A DNA stretch of 64,000 nucleotides from positions 29,700 through 93,699 of the forward strand of contig CALVAR010000005.1 in assembly GCA_944325575.1 (NCBI GenBank), written 5' to 3'. How positions within the stretch are numbered: position 1 is the first letter of the stretch; every line of letters starts with the position of its first letter. Under the pieces are notes generated by a model. It ran no database searches. It had not been told where the DNA came from and saw only the letters and a list, made by a program, of their open reading frames with translations. The translations under genes and the position numbers were made by a program. This DNA is from Candidatus Gastranaerophilales bacterium (GTDB taxonomy: Bacteria > Cyanobacteriota > Vampirovibrionia > Gastranaerophilales > Gastranaerophilaceae). Below, one piece after another: positions 18,131-27,086 of the stretch.

Positions 18131-19831
18131 TTATTTTTGCGTTTGCTGCATCATCATGCCAAACGCCTGAAAAGTTTTTTTGTTGCTAGTAGAATTTATT
18201 GAAGGATAAAAGATTAAATTTTTCAACCTTTCTTTAAGTTTTAATTCTTCTTTTCTTTCTGTTTCTTTACGTACATACCATGGAACAAGAATACCCAGCA
18301 CCAGCATAGAAAAGCCCAGTGAACTTACTTCGCATATTGCACGCAGACCTTTTGCTTTTGTTCCGCCTTTGTATTCTTTTATTATTTTTTCACCATTTTT
18401 AATGACGCCGTCTTTTATTGCATTTGCTTCATCAAAGCTCTTGAGTTTGGTATCTTTTACCCAGAACCAGAATTTCTTGAGCGGATTTTTTGTATCAGGC
18501 TTATCCGTCATGTAATTCAACATAGGAATACCTTTTACTTTTTGAATTATTGTTCCGACACCTTTAGACACATAATCGCCCAAGAAATACAAACTGCTGA
18601 ATGTAGCAATGTCTCTCCAGGTAACTTCATGTAATTCGTTTTCATCTTCAGATGCAAGCATACGGCTGGCAAATGTAGCTGTCGCAATCCATCTGCACTG
18701 GTCCATAGACGGCATATTTTTTGTAAATTGAAGCATCTTAAGGCTTGGCTTTTTCATCATGGACAACAGCGCTACACCTACCATTAAACCTGCCGCACCG
18801 ATTTTTTTAGTCCAGAAAGCAGACTTTTGCGCCGGTGACATTTCTTCTTTTTCTTTGCCTTTGCCAAAGTTTTTATAGATAGGAGCACCCTCTTGTCCGG
18901 AGGATTTTTTGGTAATCCATCTGTTTATAGACTGCATTGAAGCTGCCAGAGGGATAACAATAGCAAGACCCAAAAGGCTCTTTTGGTTAACAAATTTTGT
19001 TGCTTTTTTCACGAAGTTTGCAATTTCTTTATTGTCGCATTTGTGTTCGTGAATAAATTTTTGTCCGACTTCCACAGTATCTCTGAGCAGTGTAGTAATA
19101 TTGTCGTGGTAAACTTTTTCACCTGTTCTTTCAAAGACTTTAGCACCGTCTTTGACAACTTCTTTGTATGCGCCGATTTTGATATGTTCCGCACCGCCGG
19201 TGACTTCTAGAATTTTGTTGTATAATCCGTCTCTTGCTGCTTTAACAATTTTTTTGTCTTTTACATTGTCTTGGATTACACGTTTGTATTCTGTTATTTC
19301 CTGTTCCAAATCCTTTGTATTCAAAGGTGTCCAAGGTGTTGTATTTGCATTATTTAATACTTTGGCATCATTTAAAAGTGAATCCACAAATTTGCCGGCA
19401 GCATCCGGAGTGTTTTCTATATCATGGAAATGCTGCTGGAAAGTTTCAAGAGCTTCTTGATTTGCCCACATTTTTGATAAGCCTTTTTCACCGAAACCAA
19501 AAGCTTCTAATGCTTTGGCTACCCCAAGAACGATAAAGCCGGGGATTAAACAGTTAACAATCAAACCGGAGGATTCTCTTCTGAATGTTTCAGCAGCTGC
19601 AAAACCGTTAGTCTTTGCATCTACAATAGTTCTCGGTGCAATAGCCGTTACCATGTCTATAAGAGAAACACCCGCCATAGGGTTTGTATTGCAAAATTGC
19701 AAAACCGCCGTTGCAGCTTCAACAGGTCCTTTAAAAGAAGGGTTACCCTGTTTTACATTGTTATTATATGAAGACAGCCCTGTGTCTTTTTTATAAACTT
19801 CCTGATTATTTAAACTTATTTTGTTAATCAT
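18131..19831 (-). CDS. SFKG-tagged membrane protein, paralogue A
   Basis: This 566-residue protein is the first gene of the tandem pair. It has the tag GNPSFKGPVEAA (about residue 31), then FCNTNPMAGVSLIDM and PRTIVDAKTNG, RESSG, and a hydrophobic helix (PGFIVLGVAKALEAFGF). The middle, about 110-260, is Lys-rich and helical. Later blocks INRWITKKSSG, MPSMDQCRWIAT and FASRMLASEDENE match paralogue B, and it ends KKTFQAFGMMMQQTQK. The conservation at both ends and the divergent middle suggest a shared scaffold with a variable part. A long AT-rich region lies upstream. Confidence 0.75.
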   Translation of the reverse strand: MINKISLNNQEVYKKDTGLSSYNNNVKQGNPSFKGPVEAATAVLQFCNTNPMAGVSLIDMVTAIAPRTIVDAKTNGFAAAETFRRESSGLIVNCLIPGFIVLGVAKALEAFGFGEKGLSKMWANQEALETFQQHFHDIENTPDAAGKFVDSLLNDAKVLNNANTTPWTPLNTKDLEQEITEYKRVIQDNVKDKKIVKAARDGLYNKILEVTGGAEHIKIGAYKEVVKDGAKVFERTGEKVYHDNITTLLRDTVEVGQKFIHEHKCDNKEIANFVKKATKFVNQKSLLGLAIVIPLAASMQSINRWITKKSSGQEGAPIYKNFGKGKEKEEMSPAQKSAFWTKKIGAAGLMVGVALLSMMKKPSLKMLQFTKNMPSMDQCRWIATATFASRMLASEDENELHEVTWRDIATFSSLYFLGDYVSKGVGTIIQKVKGIPMLNYMTDKPDTKNPLKKFWFWVKDTKLKSFDEANAIKDGVIKNGEKIIKEYKGGTKAKGLRAICEVSSLGFSMLVLGILVPWYVRKETERKEELKLKERLKNLIFYPSINSTSNKKTFQAFGMMMQQTQK

Positions 19832-20188
19832 AATAATTTTCGTCTAATGTCTTTTAAACCCTAAGGTGATTGATAACCTTATGATATGAAAGACTTACTC
19901 TAAATACAAATCCACTCAAAAAAAAAGTTGCTACTTATAAATGTTAAAATTTTTGAAGCCTGCTTTGAAAATACGATTTTTTATTTAATAATAAAAATGT
20001 TTTTGTTTAATATGTGAATTTTATATTTATTTTAAATTTTATAATTTCAATTTTGTATTTAAATTTATTTTTACAAAAGTTAACAATTATTTTAATATAC
20101 ATTTCTTTACAAAGAATAAAAAATTATTAAAGTTTAAAAAGGGCCGGGTCGATATATTGGTTAGAACAGCTACAGGGGTGATAAAAAC
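19832..20188. other. AT-rich intergenic region between divergent genes
   Basis: These 357 bases hold no plausible gene. The DNA is extremely AT-rich. A small hairpin TAAGGT/ACCTTA lies at 19862-19881, close to the start of the SFKG operon. The right edge carries the leader of the 20189 gene, with a GC-rich patch (GGGCCGGGTCG, about 20140) and the ribosome site AGGGGTGA. Promoters for both divergent genes must lie here, but no convincing -35/-10 pair stands out. Confidence 0.5.
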
Positions 20189-20446
20189 ATGGCGGACAAT
20201 TTTATAAAACAGCCTTTTGGCCTTAATGTAAAAATACCTTCAAGAACAATAAAGCAGATTGAAAAAACTGCAGGCGGAACTGTAAACGGAATTTGGGAGC
20301 CATTGTTTAATTTTATCGATGAAAACCAGAACGTTTTTACCGGAAATGTTTCAATGCAGATAGCAAAGTATAATGCAATGATGTATAATATCGGGGCTGC
20401 ATTAAGAGCAGACAGCACAAACGGCGGTTTTGACGTAAAAGGGTAG
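20189..20446 (+). CDS. Small conserved-looking protein of unknown function
   Basis: This 85-residue protein begins MADNFIKQPFGLNVKIPSRT and includes WEPLFNFIDENQNVFTG and MQIAKYNAMMYNIGAALRAD. It lacks signal peptide, TM helix or cysteines, so it is likely cytosolic. A strong ribosome site AGGGGTGA stands about seven bases before the ATG, which supports expression. It is convergent with alr, with one base between stop codons. I do not recognise a family. Confidence 0.6.
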   Translation: MADNFIKQPFGLNVKIPSRTIKQIEKTAGGTVNGIWEPLFNFIDENQNVFTGNVSMQIAKYNAMMYNIGAALRADSTNGGFDVKG

Positions 20447-20447
20447 T

Positions 20448-21578
20448 TTATCTTGTGTAAACTCTTGGCAATCTTACTCTAAGAGCACAGGTGAGTTCAT
20501 AATGAATTGTATTTAATATTTTTGCCCATTCATCTATTCTTATTTCTTCGTTTCCGTCTTTACCGATGAGTGTGATAATATCGCCTTCCTGCGCATTACA
20601 ATCTGTTATATCAAACATCATTTGATCCATTGTAATGTTACCGATTTGTTTGACTTTTTTTCCGTTTATAATACCGTATATTTTGTTTGATAAACCTCTA
20701 AAAACTCCATCTGCATAGCCTATAGGAATTGTGGCTATCTTTGTCTCTTTTTGGGTTTCAAAGGTGTGTGAATAACTTACACCCTCATCTTTTTGTGCAG
20801 TGTGTATATTTGTTATTCTTCCTTTTAAGGACATTGCCGGTTTTATTTCGGGAGGAGTTACCCCCTCTGGCAAATCAGGCTGCATTCCATAAATTCCCAC
20901 CCCAACTCTTGCCATATTGTAATTAAAATCATTGTAGCTTATTACTGCAGCAGTGTTGCAGCAGTGTATAAGCAAACCCTGTGTGTTAACGGAACGTACT
21001 ACATCATTGAATTTTTTGTATTGTTCTTCTGCAAGCTCTTTTGTTTCTGCTGTTGCAAAGTGTGTGAAAATTCCTTCAAGCTTTATAAATTCACAGTTTT
21101 GGATTTTTTTTATAAATTCTGCTGCATTTTCAGGCCTTACACCTATCCTGTTCATGCCTGTATCTATTTTTACATGAACTTTGGGCTTTATTTTTAATTT
21201 TTCGTAGGTCTGTCTGCAGGCCTCGATATGTTCGTCAGAAAATACTGAAACAGAAATATTATTTTGTGCGGCACGGTCAAAAGACCAGACAGGCACCGCA
21301 CCAAGAACAAGGATTGGTGCTTCTATATCATTTTCTCTTAATTGCAGTCCCTCATCAATTGACGACACGCCCAAAAAATCCACACCGGATGCAAGCAAAA
21401 CCGGTGCAATCATGACTGCTCCATGCCCGTAAGCATCTGCTTTTACTACTGCAAAAAGTTTTGCATCTTTTTTTAAATATTTTTTGAACTCTAAAATATT
21501 ATGCTCTATACAATCTAAATTTACTTCTACCCATGCGTCTCTGTGGGTGTTTAGAAAAGATGTTCTGTTAAATTTCAT
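20448..21578 (-). CDS. alr: Alanine racemase
   Basis: This PLP enzyme makes D-alanine for peptidoglycan. The 376-residue protein shows the PLP lysine motif AVVKADAYGHGAV (about 44-56), HVKIDTGMNRIGV, GVGIYG (phosphate and PLP contacts) and the C-terminal catalytic tyrosine region DEGVSYSHTF, with IPIGYADGV after it. Length and motif order are normal. Its start is 91 bases from the divergent phosphoesterase gene, so the two share an intergenic promoter region. No duplicate alr or D-Ala-D-Ala ligase is in the window. Confidence 0.96.
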   Translation of the reverse strand: MKFNRTSFLNTHRDAWVEVNLDCIEHNILEFKKYLKKDAKLFAVVKADAYGHGAVMIAPVLLASGVDFLGVSSIDEGLQLRENDIEAPILVLGAVPVWSFDRAAQNNISVSVFSDEHIEACRQTYEKLKIKPKVHVKIDTGMNRIGVRPENAAEFIKKIQNCEFIKLEGIFTHFATAETKELAEEQYKKFNDVVRSVNTQGLLIHCCNTAAVISYNDFNYNMARVGVGIYGMQPDLPEGVTPPEIKPAMSLKGRITNIHTAQKDEGVSYSHTFETQKETKIATIPIGYADGVFRGLSNKIYGIINGKKVKQIGNITMDQMMFDITDCNAQEGDIITLIGKDGNEEIRIDEWAKILNTIHYELTCALRVRLPRVYTR

Positions 21579-21669
21579 CGTATTGTACCTATAAATAATA
21601 AATTAATTTTATCTCAAAAAACATATTGCATGATAAAATTTTATAGTCAGTTAATAAAAAGGGAAAATA

Positions 21670-22416
21670 ATGAAAATAGCTGTTATATCGGATATCCATG
21701 GCAATATGCAGGCACTGGATGCTGTTTTAAAAAATATTGAACAGGAAAAATGCGACAGGATTTTTTGTTTAGGAGATCTTGCAATGGCCGGACCGGAACC
21801 GGAAAAAACAGTTGAAACAATAAAAGAATTTGTTCAGAATAGTGATTTTGTATGTATTCAGGGCAATACAGATGAAATGATTGCAAATTGCGATAATCAA
21901 ATGATTCATATGCTGGAAGAAAATAATCCTGTTATGGCGCATGCTCTGGAGTGTGATGTTACTGTTCTTTCAGAAGATTCAAAGAATTTTTTAAGGAATC
22001 TTCCTGCAAAAAAAGAATTGGAAATTGAGGGAATAACTATTCTTCTCGTACATGGCAGCCCCCGCAAAAATAATGAAAATATTTATGACAATTTAAAAGT
22101 TGAAGAGGTTGAAGAAATGATTGCCGGTACAGATGCAAATGTTATTTTTTGCGGACATACGCATGTTCCATGCGGCTATCAGACCAATACAAAACAAACG
22201 GTTGTAAATGTAGGCAGCGTTGGCCGTCCTTTTGCAAAAGAGCCTAAAGCCTGCTATGCAATTATAGATGTACAGGGCAATGAGTTTACAATTAAGCATA
22301 ATCTTGTTGATTATGATGTTAAAACAGCTTCTGAAATTCTTAAAAGCAGAGGATTTAATGGCGCTGATAAACTTGCGGCAATGCTATTGAGCGCAACAAG
22401 CAGATATCCGCAATAA
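21670..22416 (+). CDS. YfcE/MJ0936-type metallophosphoesterase
   Basis: This 248-residue calcineurin-like phosphoesterase has all the metal motifs: SDIHGN (residues 6-11), GDLAMAGPEP, GNTDEM, VHGSPR and CGHTHVP, with VNVGSVGRP near the end. Such enzymes hydrolyse phosphodiesters in vitro, and their natural substrate is often unknown. It is cytosolic. The stop is followed four bases later by a dispersed repeat (22421). The ATG has GGGAAAATA just before it. Confidence 0.9.
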   Translation: MKIAVISDIHGNMQALDAVLKNIEQEKCDRIFCLGDLAMAGPEPEKTVETIKEFVQNSDFVCIQGNTDEMIANCDNQMIHMLEENNPVMAHALECDVTVLSEDSKNFLRNLPAKKELEIEGITILLVHGSPRKNNENIYDNLKVEEVEEMIAGTDANVIFCGHTHVPCGYQTNTKQTVVNVGSVGRPFAKEPKACYAIIDVQGNEFTIKHNLVDYDVKTASEILKSRGFNGADKLAAMLLSATSRYPQ

Positions 22417-22420
22417 TTTT

Positions 22421-22591
22421 GTCTGAGGCGGCCTCGCTTGTAGAAGTGGTACACGGAGGGCGAGTGACGCCAAGTCTAGCATTTTGCGGAAGTGACCCCA
22501 TGCACTTGTTGGCTGTGCCGGACTTGTTGGCAAAAATGTACTTGTTTATAGCACAGGTTCATTAAGTAGTCGGAGTCAGTTGACAACATGA
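22421..22591 (-). repeat. Dispersed structured repeat, family A (copy A1, short subtype)
   Basis: Read on the minus strand this copy runs from GTTGTCAACTGACTCCGAC at one end to CGCCTCAGAC at the other. It shares GAACCTGTGC, ATAAACAAGTAC, AACAAGTCCGGCACAG and GGGGTCACTTCCG with the copies at 46281 and 52226. The 7-bp stem has one outer mismatch here. A hairpin AAGTG/CACTT is kept. Its distal half matches the 52226 copy, not the 29118 and 46281 ones. It lies between a stop codon and the purB ribosome site. Confidence 0.85.
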
Positions 22592-22608
22592 AGATTCGAA
22601 AGGCAGTT

Positions 22609-23904
22609 ATGATTGAGCGTTACAGTTTAAAAGAAATGAAAGATTTGTGGGAACTGGAATCAAAATTCGGTTTCTATTTACAGGTTGAGCTTGCCGTTTG
22701 CGAGGCTTATAACGAAACGGGCAAAATAAGTGATGACGATTTAAAAACAATAAAAGAGCGTGCTTCATTCAGTATAGAGAGAATTGATGAAATTGAAAAA
22801 GAAGTCGGACATGATGTTATTGCTTTTTTGACAAATGTGAATGAAAATGTCGGTGATGCATCAAGATTTATACACATGGGGATGACAAGTTCTGATGTTA
22901 TAGATACTGCATTTGCTCTTCAGATAAAGAAAGCTTCGGAAATTATAGAAAATGACCTTAATAAAGTTATTGAAACAATAAAAAGTAAAGCCGTTGAGCA
23001 TAAAAATACAGTTTGTATAGGCCGTTCACACGGTATACATGCAGAGCCGATGACATTCGGGGTTAAGCTTTTAAGCTGGCTTGATCATTTTGAAAGGGTA
23101 AAAAAACGTTTTGATATTGCAAAGGAAGAAATTGCTCAAGGACAAATATCAGGACCGGTCGGTACATACAGCAATATATCTCCTGAAATAGAACAGATTG
23201 TTTGCAAAAAATTGGGATTAACACCGGCAAAAATTTCTACTCAGGTGATAGCAAGGGACAACCATTCATATTATTTGCAGTCACTTGCACTGATTGCAAG
23301 CGCAATAGAACAGTGTGCGGTAGAAATCAGACATCTGCAAAGAACAGAAGTTCTTGAGGTTGAAGAAGCTTTTAAAAAAGGACAAAAGGGAAGCTCTGCA
23401 ATGCCTCACAAAAAAAATCCGATATCTTCCGAAAATTTATCCGGCCTTGCAAGAGTTGTAAAAAGTAACGCACAGGCGGCAATGGATAATATTGTGCTCT
23501 GGCATGAGAGAGATATTTCTCACAGTTCAGTTGAACGTATAATTTTTCCTGATTCAACCATACTTATCGATTATATGCTGAACAGATTTAACAGAGTTGT
23601 GGAAGGACTTGTTGTTCATAAAGATAATATGCTTAAAAATACAACACTCTTTGGCGGTATAGTTTATTCTCAGAGAGTTCTTCTTGCGTTAACAGAGAAA
23701 GGTCTTTCCAGAGAAGAAGCATATTCGATAGTTCAGAGAAATGCTTTATCTGCTTTTAATAAACAGGACGGAGATTTTAAAAATAATCTTTATAACGATG
23801 CTTCCGTCACGGGAGTTTTAACTGCGGAAGAAATTGAAAACTGCTTTGATTCGGAGTATTATTTAAGGAATATTGACACAATTTACAAGAGGTTTGGACT
23901 GTAA
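22609..23904 (+). CDS. purB: Adenylosuccinate lyase
   Basis: PurB removes fumarate from SAICAR and adenylosuccinate in purine synthesis. The protein of about 431 residues has HMGMTSSDVIDTA, GRSHGIHAEPMTFG (catalytic His) and the signature KGSSAMPHKKNPI, in family order and at normal length. The start at 22609 (MIERYSL) has AAAGG upstream. An ATG at 22588 lies inside the repeat terminus and is less likely. The stop overlaps the next start by one base, so the next gene is translationally coupled. Confidence 0.96.
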   Translation: MIERYSLKEMKDLWELESKFGFYLQVELAVCEAYNETGKISDDDLKTIKERASFSIERIDEIEKEVGHDVIAFLTNVNENVGDASRFIHMGMTSSDVIDTAFALQIKKASEIIENDLNKVIETIKSKAVEHKNTVCIGRSHGIHAEPMTFGVKLLSWLDHFERVKKRFDIAKEEIAQGQISGPVGTYSNISPEIEQIVCKKLGLTPAKISTQVIARDNHSYYLQSLALIASAIEQCAVEIRHLQRTEVLEVEEAFKKGQKGSSAMPHKKNPISSENLSGLARVVKSNAQAAMDNIVLWHERDISHSSVERIIFPDSTILIDYMLNRFNRVVEGLVVHKDNMLKNTTLFGGIVYSQRVLLALTEKGLSREEAYSIVQRNALSAFNKQDGDFKNNLYNDASVTGVLTAEEIENCFDSEYYLRNIDTIYKRFGL

Positions 23905-24530
23905 TGGGCTGTTTAAAATTAATAATAAAAATAGCAATCATTGTTCTTGCCGTGATAGGGTTTAGAGCAATAGGCGGCTGGGACTGGATGGTAAAAACTT
24001 TTCATATAGGAGAAAAACCGACTCAGGAGTCTTTGATTGAGAAAAGTAAAGATGTTGCTGATTTTTCTTCTATTCCGGATGAGTATGAGTTGTCTAAGTC
24101 TGCTAATATTCTTGGCTTTCGTGCAGTAGTTGCAAATCATGAGGCAACCGGACAAAAGCTTGCTGTTGTCAATGAAAGCAAGGCATTGAAGCTTACAAAA
24201 GATGATTTTAAAAACGGACAGTTAAAAAAAAAGATTGACGGAATAAATGAAAAACTGGCATATCAGTATGTCCATGTTGAAAATTTTAAAATTTTAAAAC
24301 AGGGTACAATGAAAGCTATGGGGCAAACCGTTCCGTATGCTCAGTTTGAAGCGGAGGTTACAAATCTGCCCGTAAAAAAGCTGCGTGGCATGATTTCCGT
24401 TGTATCTGATAAGGACGGTAAGAATAAAATTATGGTATCTGCCAATGACAGCGGTAAATATTCTCAAATTATTGCCGAGCAGTTTTTTAGAAATGTAAAA
24501 TTGACTAATGAATCTAAATCCAAGAAGTAG
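23904..24530 (+). CDS. Membrane-anchored protein of unknown function
   Basis: This 208-residue protein has one N-terminal TM helix (about residues 5-22, KLIIKIAIIVLAVIGFRAIG) with the rest outside the membrane. The outer part reads like a small mixed alpha/beta domain (EYELSKSANILGFRAVVANH, QFEAEVTNLPVKKLRGMISV). The start overlaps the purB stop (TAATG), so translation is coupled, though a link with purine metabolism is not implied. A family A repeat fragment begins directly after the stop. No family is recognised. Confidence 0.65.
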   Translation: MGCLKLIIKIAIIVLAVIGFRAIGGWDWMVKTFHIGEKPTQESLIEKSKDVADFSSIPDEYELSKSANILGFRAVVANHEATGQKLAVVNESKALKLTKDDFKNGQLKKKIDGINEKLAYQYVHVENFKILKQGTMKAMGQTVPYAQFEAEVTNLPVKKLRGMISVVSDKDGKNKIMVSANDSGKYSQIIAEQFFRNVKLTNESKSKK

Positions 24531-24557
24531 GCGGTGTCCGTTGACAATATGAAATTA
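24531..24557 (-). repeat. Family A repeat fragment (terminus only)
   Basis: On the minus strand this reads TTTCATATTGTCAACGGAC, matching the first 19 bases of the family A elements with one substitution. It then stops matching. It abuts the stop codon at 24528-24530. It may be a decayed copy or a bare insertion end. Confidence 0.6.
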
Positions 24558-24625
24558 ATTTCTTTATTTAAACTTTTTTTATGTCTATAATAGTCATAAG
24601 TAAAAGATAAAAAAAGGAATAACAA

Positions 24626-25300
24626 ATGCAAGCAAGAAGAGCTGCAAGAGAACTGGCTTTAATATTATTTTCTCAATTTGATAAAAAGATAGCGCAATAC
24701 AACCAGGCGGAATTTGAAGATATTATCTTAAAATCCGTGAGAACTCTCACCAATAATGCTATTGATGAATTAAAAGTTTCCGTAGGTGCAATCAATGCAA
24801 TGAAGGAATATGTAGATACTTATGAAGCGGAAAACCCGGAAAATCTTAACCGCCCGATGCATGCTACAAACATTCCTATTGCTCTTCCTATGACTTCAGA
24901 TCTTAGAGGAAGACTCGAGGAACTTTTGAATATAAGCGAAAAAGTTGTTTTAGCTTTAGAAATAGCAGAAATGACTGCGCTTGAGCATACGGGTGATGTG
25001 AAAAATTATGTAATTCAAATTGCCAATACTTTTAAAGAACATTCGCAGGAGATTGATTCTTTAATTCAAAAATTTGCACACGGCTGGGATATTGACAGAC
25101 TTGTAAAAATAGACAAAGATATTTTGCGCATAGCTATAGCAGAGCTTCTGTTTATTGACGAAGCCCCTGTTAAAGTAGTTGTGGATGAAGCTTTAGAGCT
25201 GGCTAAAAAATATTCTACAGATGATTCATCTTCTTTTATCAACGGAATATTAGGCAAAATTGTTGATGAAAAAAAAGCAAGAGATAAAGAAAAAATTTAA
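24626..25300 (+). CDS. nusB: Transcription antitermination factor NusB
   Basis: NusB joins NusE in rRNA antitermination complexes. The N terminus MQARRAARELALILFSQFD is the family start, and the C-terminal domain has VKIDKDILRIAIAELLF, then PVKVVVDEALELAKKYSTD and FINGILGKI. At 224 residues it is longer than the usual 140-160. The extra length is a helical insert between the first helices and the core (about 30-130), which I recall in some cyanobacterial-lineage NusB proteins. AAAGGAA precedes the start. ftsY follows 11 bases later. Confidence 0.9.
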   Translation: MQARRAARELALILFSQFDKKIAQYNQAEFEDIILKSVRTLTNNAIDELKVSVGAINAMKEYVDTYEAENPENLNRPMHATNIPIALPMTSDLRGRLEELLNISEKVVLALEIAEMTALEHTGDVKNYVIQIANTFKEHSQEIDSLIQKFAHGWDIDRLVKIDKDILRIAIAELLFIDEAPVKVVVDEALELAKKYSTDDSSSFINGILGKIVDEKKARDKEKI

Positions 25301-25311
25301 GTACTATAATA

Positions 25312-26301
25312 ATGTTCGATTTTTTTAAGAAAAAAGATGATAAATCGGGTGAAAATATCCCGGAACAGGAAAAGACGCAGGAAGAGAAAAAAAATATTTT
25401 TTCTCTTACTTTTGAATCTTTGAAAAAAACAATCGCAAATACTTCTCAGTCTCTTGTAGGAAATGTTATCCAGCATGTTGAGCAGGAAGAAGAATTTGAT
25501 GAGTTCATACTGGATGACATGGAAGAACTATTGATTAAAGCAGATCTGGGCGTAAATACCGCTTCTTCTATAGTCGACAAACTAAGAAAACAAAATAATA
25601 TGAAGCCGTCTCAGGTTAGGGAATATCTGCAAAATGAGTTTGCAAGTATATTAAATGCTGCGGGTTCGAATATTTTAAACTATAAAGAAAATGAATTAAA
25701 CATATATTTTATAGTCGGTGTCAACGGAGCCGGCAAAACAACACTTATCGGCAAGCTTGCCCACAGATTCAAACAATACGGCAAAAGGGTTCTTGTTGCA
25801 GCGGGTGATACTTTCCGTGCAGCGGCAGAGGAACAGCTGAATATATGGAGTGAAAGAGCAGGTGCGGATATTGTTCGCAATGACGGTGCGGATCCTGCTT
25901 CTGTCGTTTTTGATGCAATAAAAAAGGCAAAATCAGAGAATTATGATGTGATTCTTGTAGATACTGCAGGCAGATTGCAAAATAAGTATAATCTTATGCA
26001 GGAGCTTTCAAAAATCAAATCCGTTATTGATAAAAATGCACCTGAGTCTTTAAGAGAATCGATTCTTGTGCTTGATGCAAATACAGGACAAAACGGGTTG
26101 TCGCAGGCAAAGGTATTTACGGAATGTGTAAATTTGACCTGTGTCGCTTTGACAAAACTGGACGGCTCAGCCAAAGGCGGCATAATTATAGCTATTGCAA
26201 AGGAAATGAACCTGCCCGTAAAGTTAATCGGTGTTGGTGAAAAGATGGAAGATTTAAAAGATTTTGATTCTGACGATTTTGTAAAAGCATTATTTGCTTA
26301 G
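25312..26301 (+). CDS. ftsY: Signal recognition particle receptor FtsY
   Basis: FtsY is the GTPase that docks SRP-ribosome complexes at the membrane. The 329-residue protein has a short charged A region (about 1-30), the N domain, and the G domain: VGVNGAGKTTLIGKLA (G1), AAGDTFRAAAEEQL (G2), LVDTAGRLQ (G3), LTKLDGSAKGG (G4) and GVGEKMEDLKDFD at the end. It is probably co-transcribed with nusB. Its TAG stop overlaps the stop of the convergent sigma factor gene. Confidence 0.96.
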   Translation: MFDFFKKKDDKSGENIPEQEKTQEEKKNIFSLTFESLKKTIANTSQSLVGNVIQHVEQEEEFDEFILDDMEELLIKADLGVNTASSIVDKLRKQNNMKPSQVREYLQNEFASILNAAGSNILNYKENELNIYFIVGVNGAGKTTLIGKLAHRFKQYGKRVLVAAGDTFRAAAEEQLNIWSERAGADIVRNDGADPASVVFDAIKKAKSENYDVILVDTAGRLQNKYNLMQELSKIKSVIDKNAPESLRESILVLDANTGQNGLSQAKVFTECVNLTCVALTKLDGSAKGGIIIAIAKEMNLPVKLIGVGEKMEDLKDFDSDDFVKALFA

Positions 26302-26957
26302 ACAAGATTATTTTTTTCCAGTTCTTTTCTTATTTTATTTAAACCTGATTGTATAATTCTTGAAATACGTGACGGTGATATATTAAAGTCATCGGAGAGT
26401 TCTCTCAGCTTTTTGTCCTGAAAGAACTTTGCTTCGATTAAATCATGTTCACGCTGCGGCAATTTTTTTAAAGCTTCTTTTATTGCCGCACTCATTTCGT
26501 TAAAAGCAACAAGTTCTTCCGGTGTACGTGCATCATCTTTAATCTGTGTTGGATTTTCAGCTTCTGCCATTTCGTCAATTGAAAGAATTGTTTTGTAAAT
26601 GGCTTCTCTTATATCATTATTGGCTTCCTGTGCTTCTTCCGAAGTCAAATGCGTATCTTGTTTTGTTTTTTGCGAATACCATTTGTATCTTCTGCGGACT
26701 TCGTTTCTTATTGCCCATTTGATTGCGGTAGAGATATATGAGTTATTGTAATTTGTAATATCAGTAGTAGAACAAAAATGATGTACAACCTGTGTACCGA
26801 TGTTTACAAGCTCTGAAAAATCTATTAAATATGAAGAAGAAAGCTTTTTAAACTCAATTTTTGCAATGGTTTCTATAAGTTCGTTATATTCCGACAAACT
26901 TTTTCTTATAGCAGCTTTTGTCTTGATGTCCAATTTAAACCCACTTTTTAAAGCCAT
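26298..26957 (-). CDS. Sigma-70 family RNA polymerase sigma factor (FliA-like)
   Basis: This 219-residue sigma factor has region 2 (FSELVNIGTQVVHHF, then YISTAIKWAIRNEVRRRYKW) and region 4 (KLPQREHDLIEAKF, with HTH ELSDDFNISPSRISRII). Region 1 is missing and region 3 is reduced, so it is an alternative rather than primary sigma. The compact layout is closest to the FliA/WhiG group. The window has a flagellar-type export cluster at 36-44 kb that such a factor might control. I did not find a clear FliA-type promoter. Confidence 0.85.
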   Translation of the reverse strand: MALKSGFKLDIKTKAAIRKSLSEYNELIETIAKIEFKKLSSSYLIDFSELVNIGTQVVHHFCSTTDITNYNNSYISTAIKWAIRNEVRRRYKWYSQKTKQDTHLTSEEAQEANNDIREAIYKTILSIDEMAEAENPTQIKDDARTPEELVAFNEMSAAIKEALKKLPQREHDLIEAKFFQDKKLRELSDDFNISPSRISRIIQSGLNKIRKELEKNNLV

Positions 26958-27086
26958 ACCGTCCTAATATCATTCTAAATTAAAAATAAAAAAGTGTAAA
27001 ATAATTATAAACTTTTGTAATTGTTTAATAAAACTTTAGCAATATTCACTGTCCAATGTTTTTTTAGAAAACAGGAAGGTGAAATA

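Noticed and set aside
22588..22608. Upstream ATG start for purB
   Set aside because: It lies in the repeat terminus without a ribosome site; the ATG at 22609 has AAAGG and matches the usual purB start.
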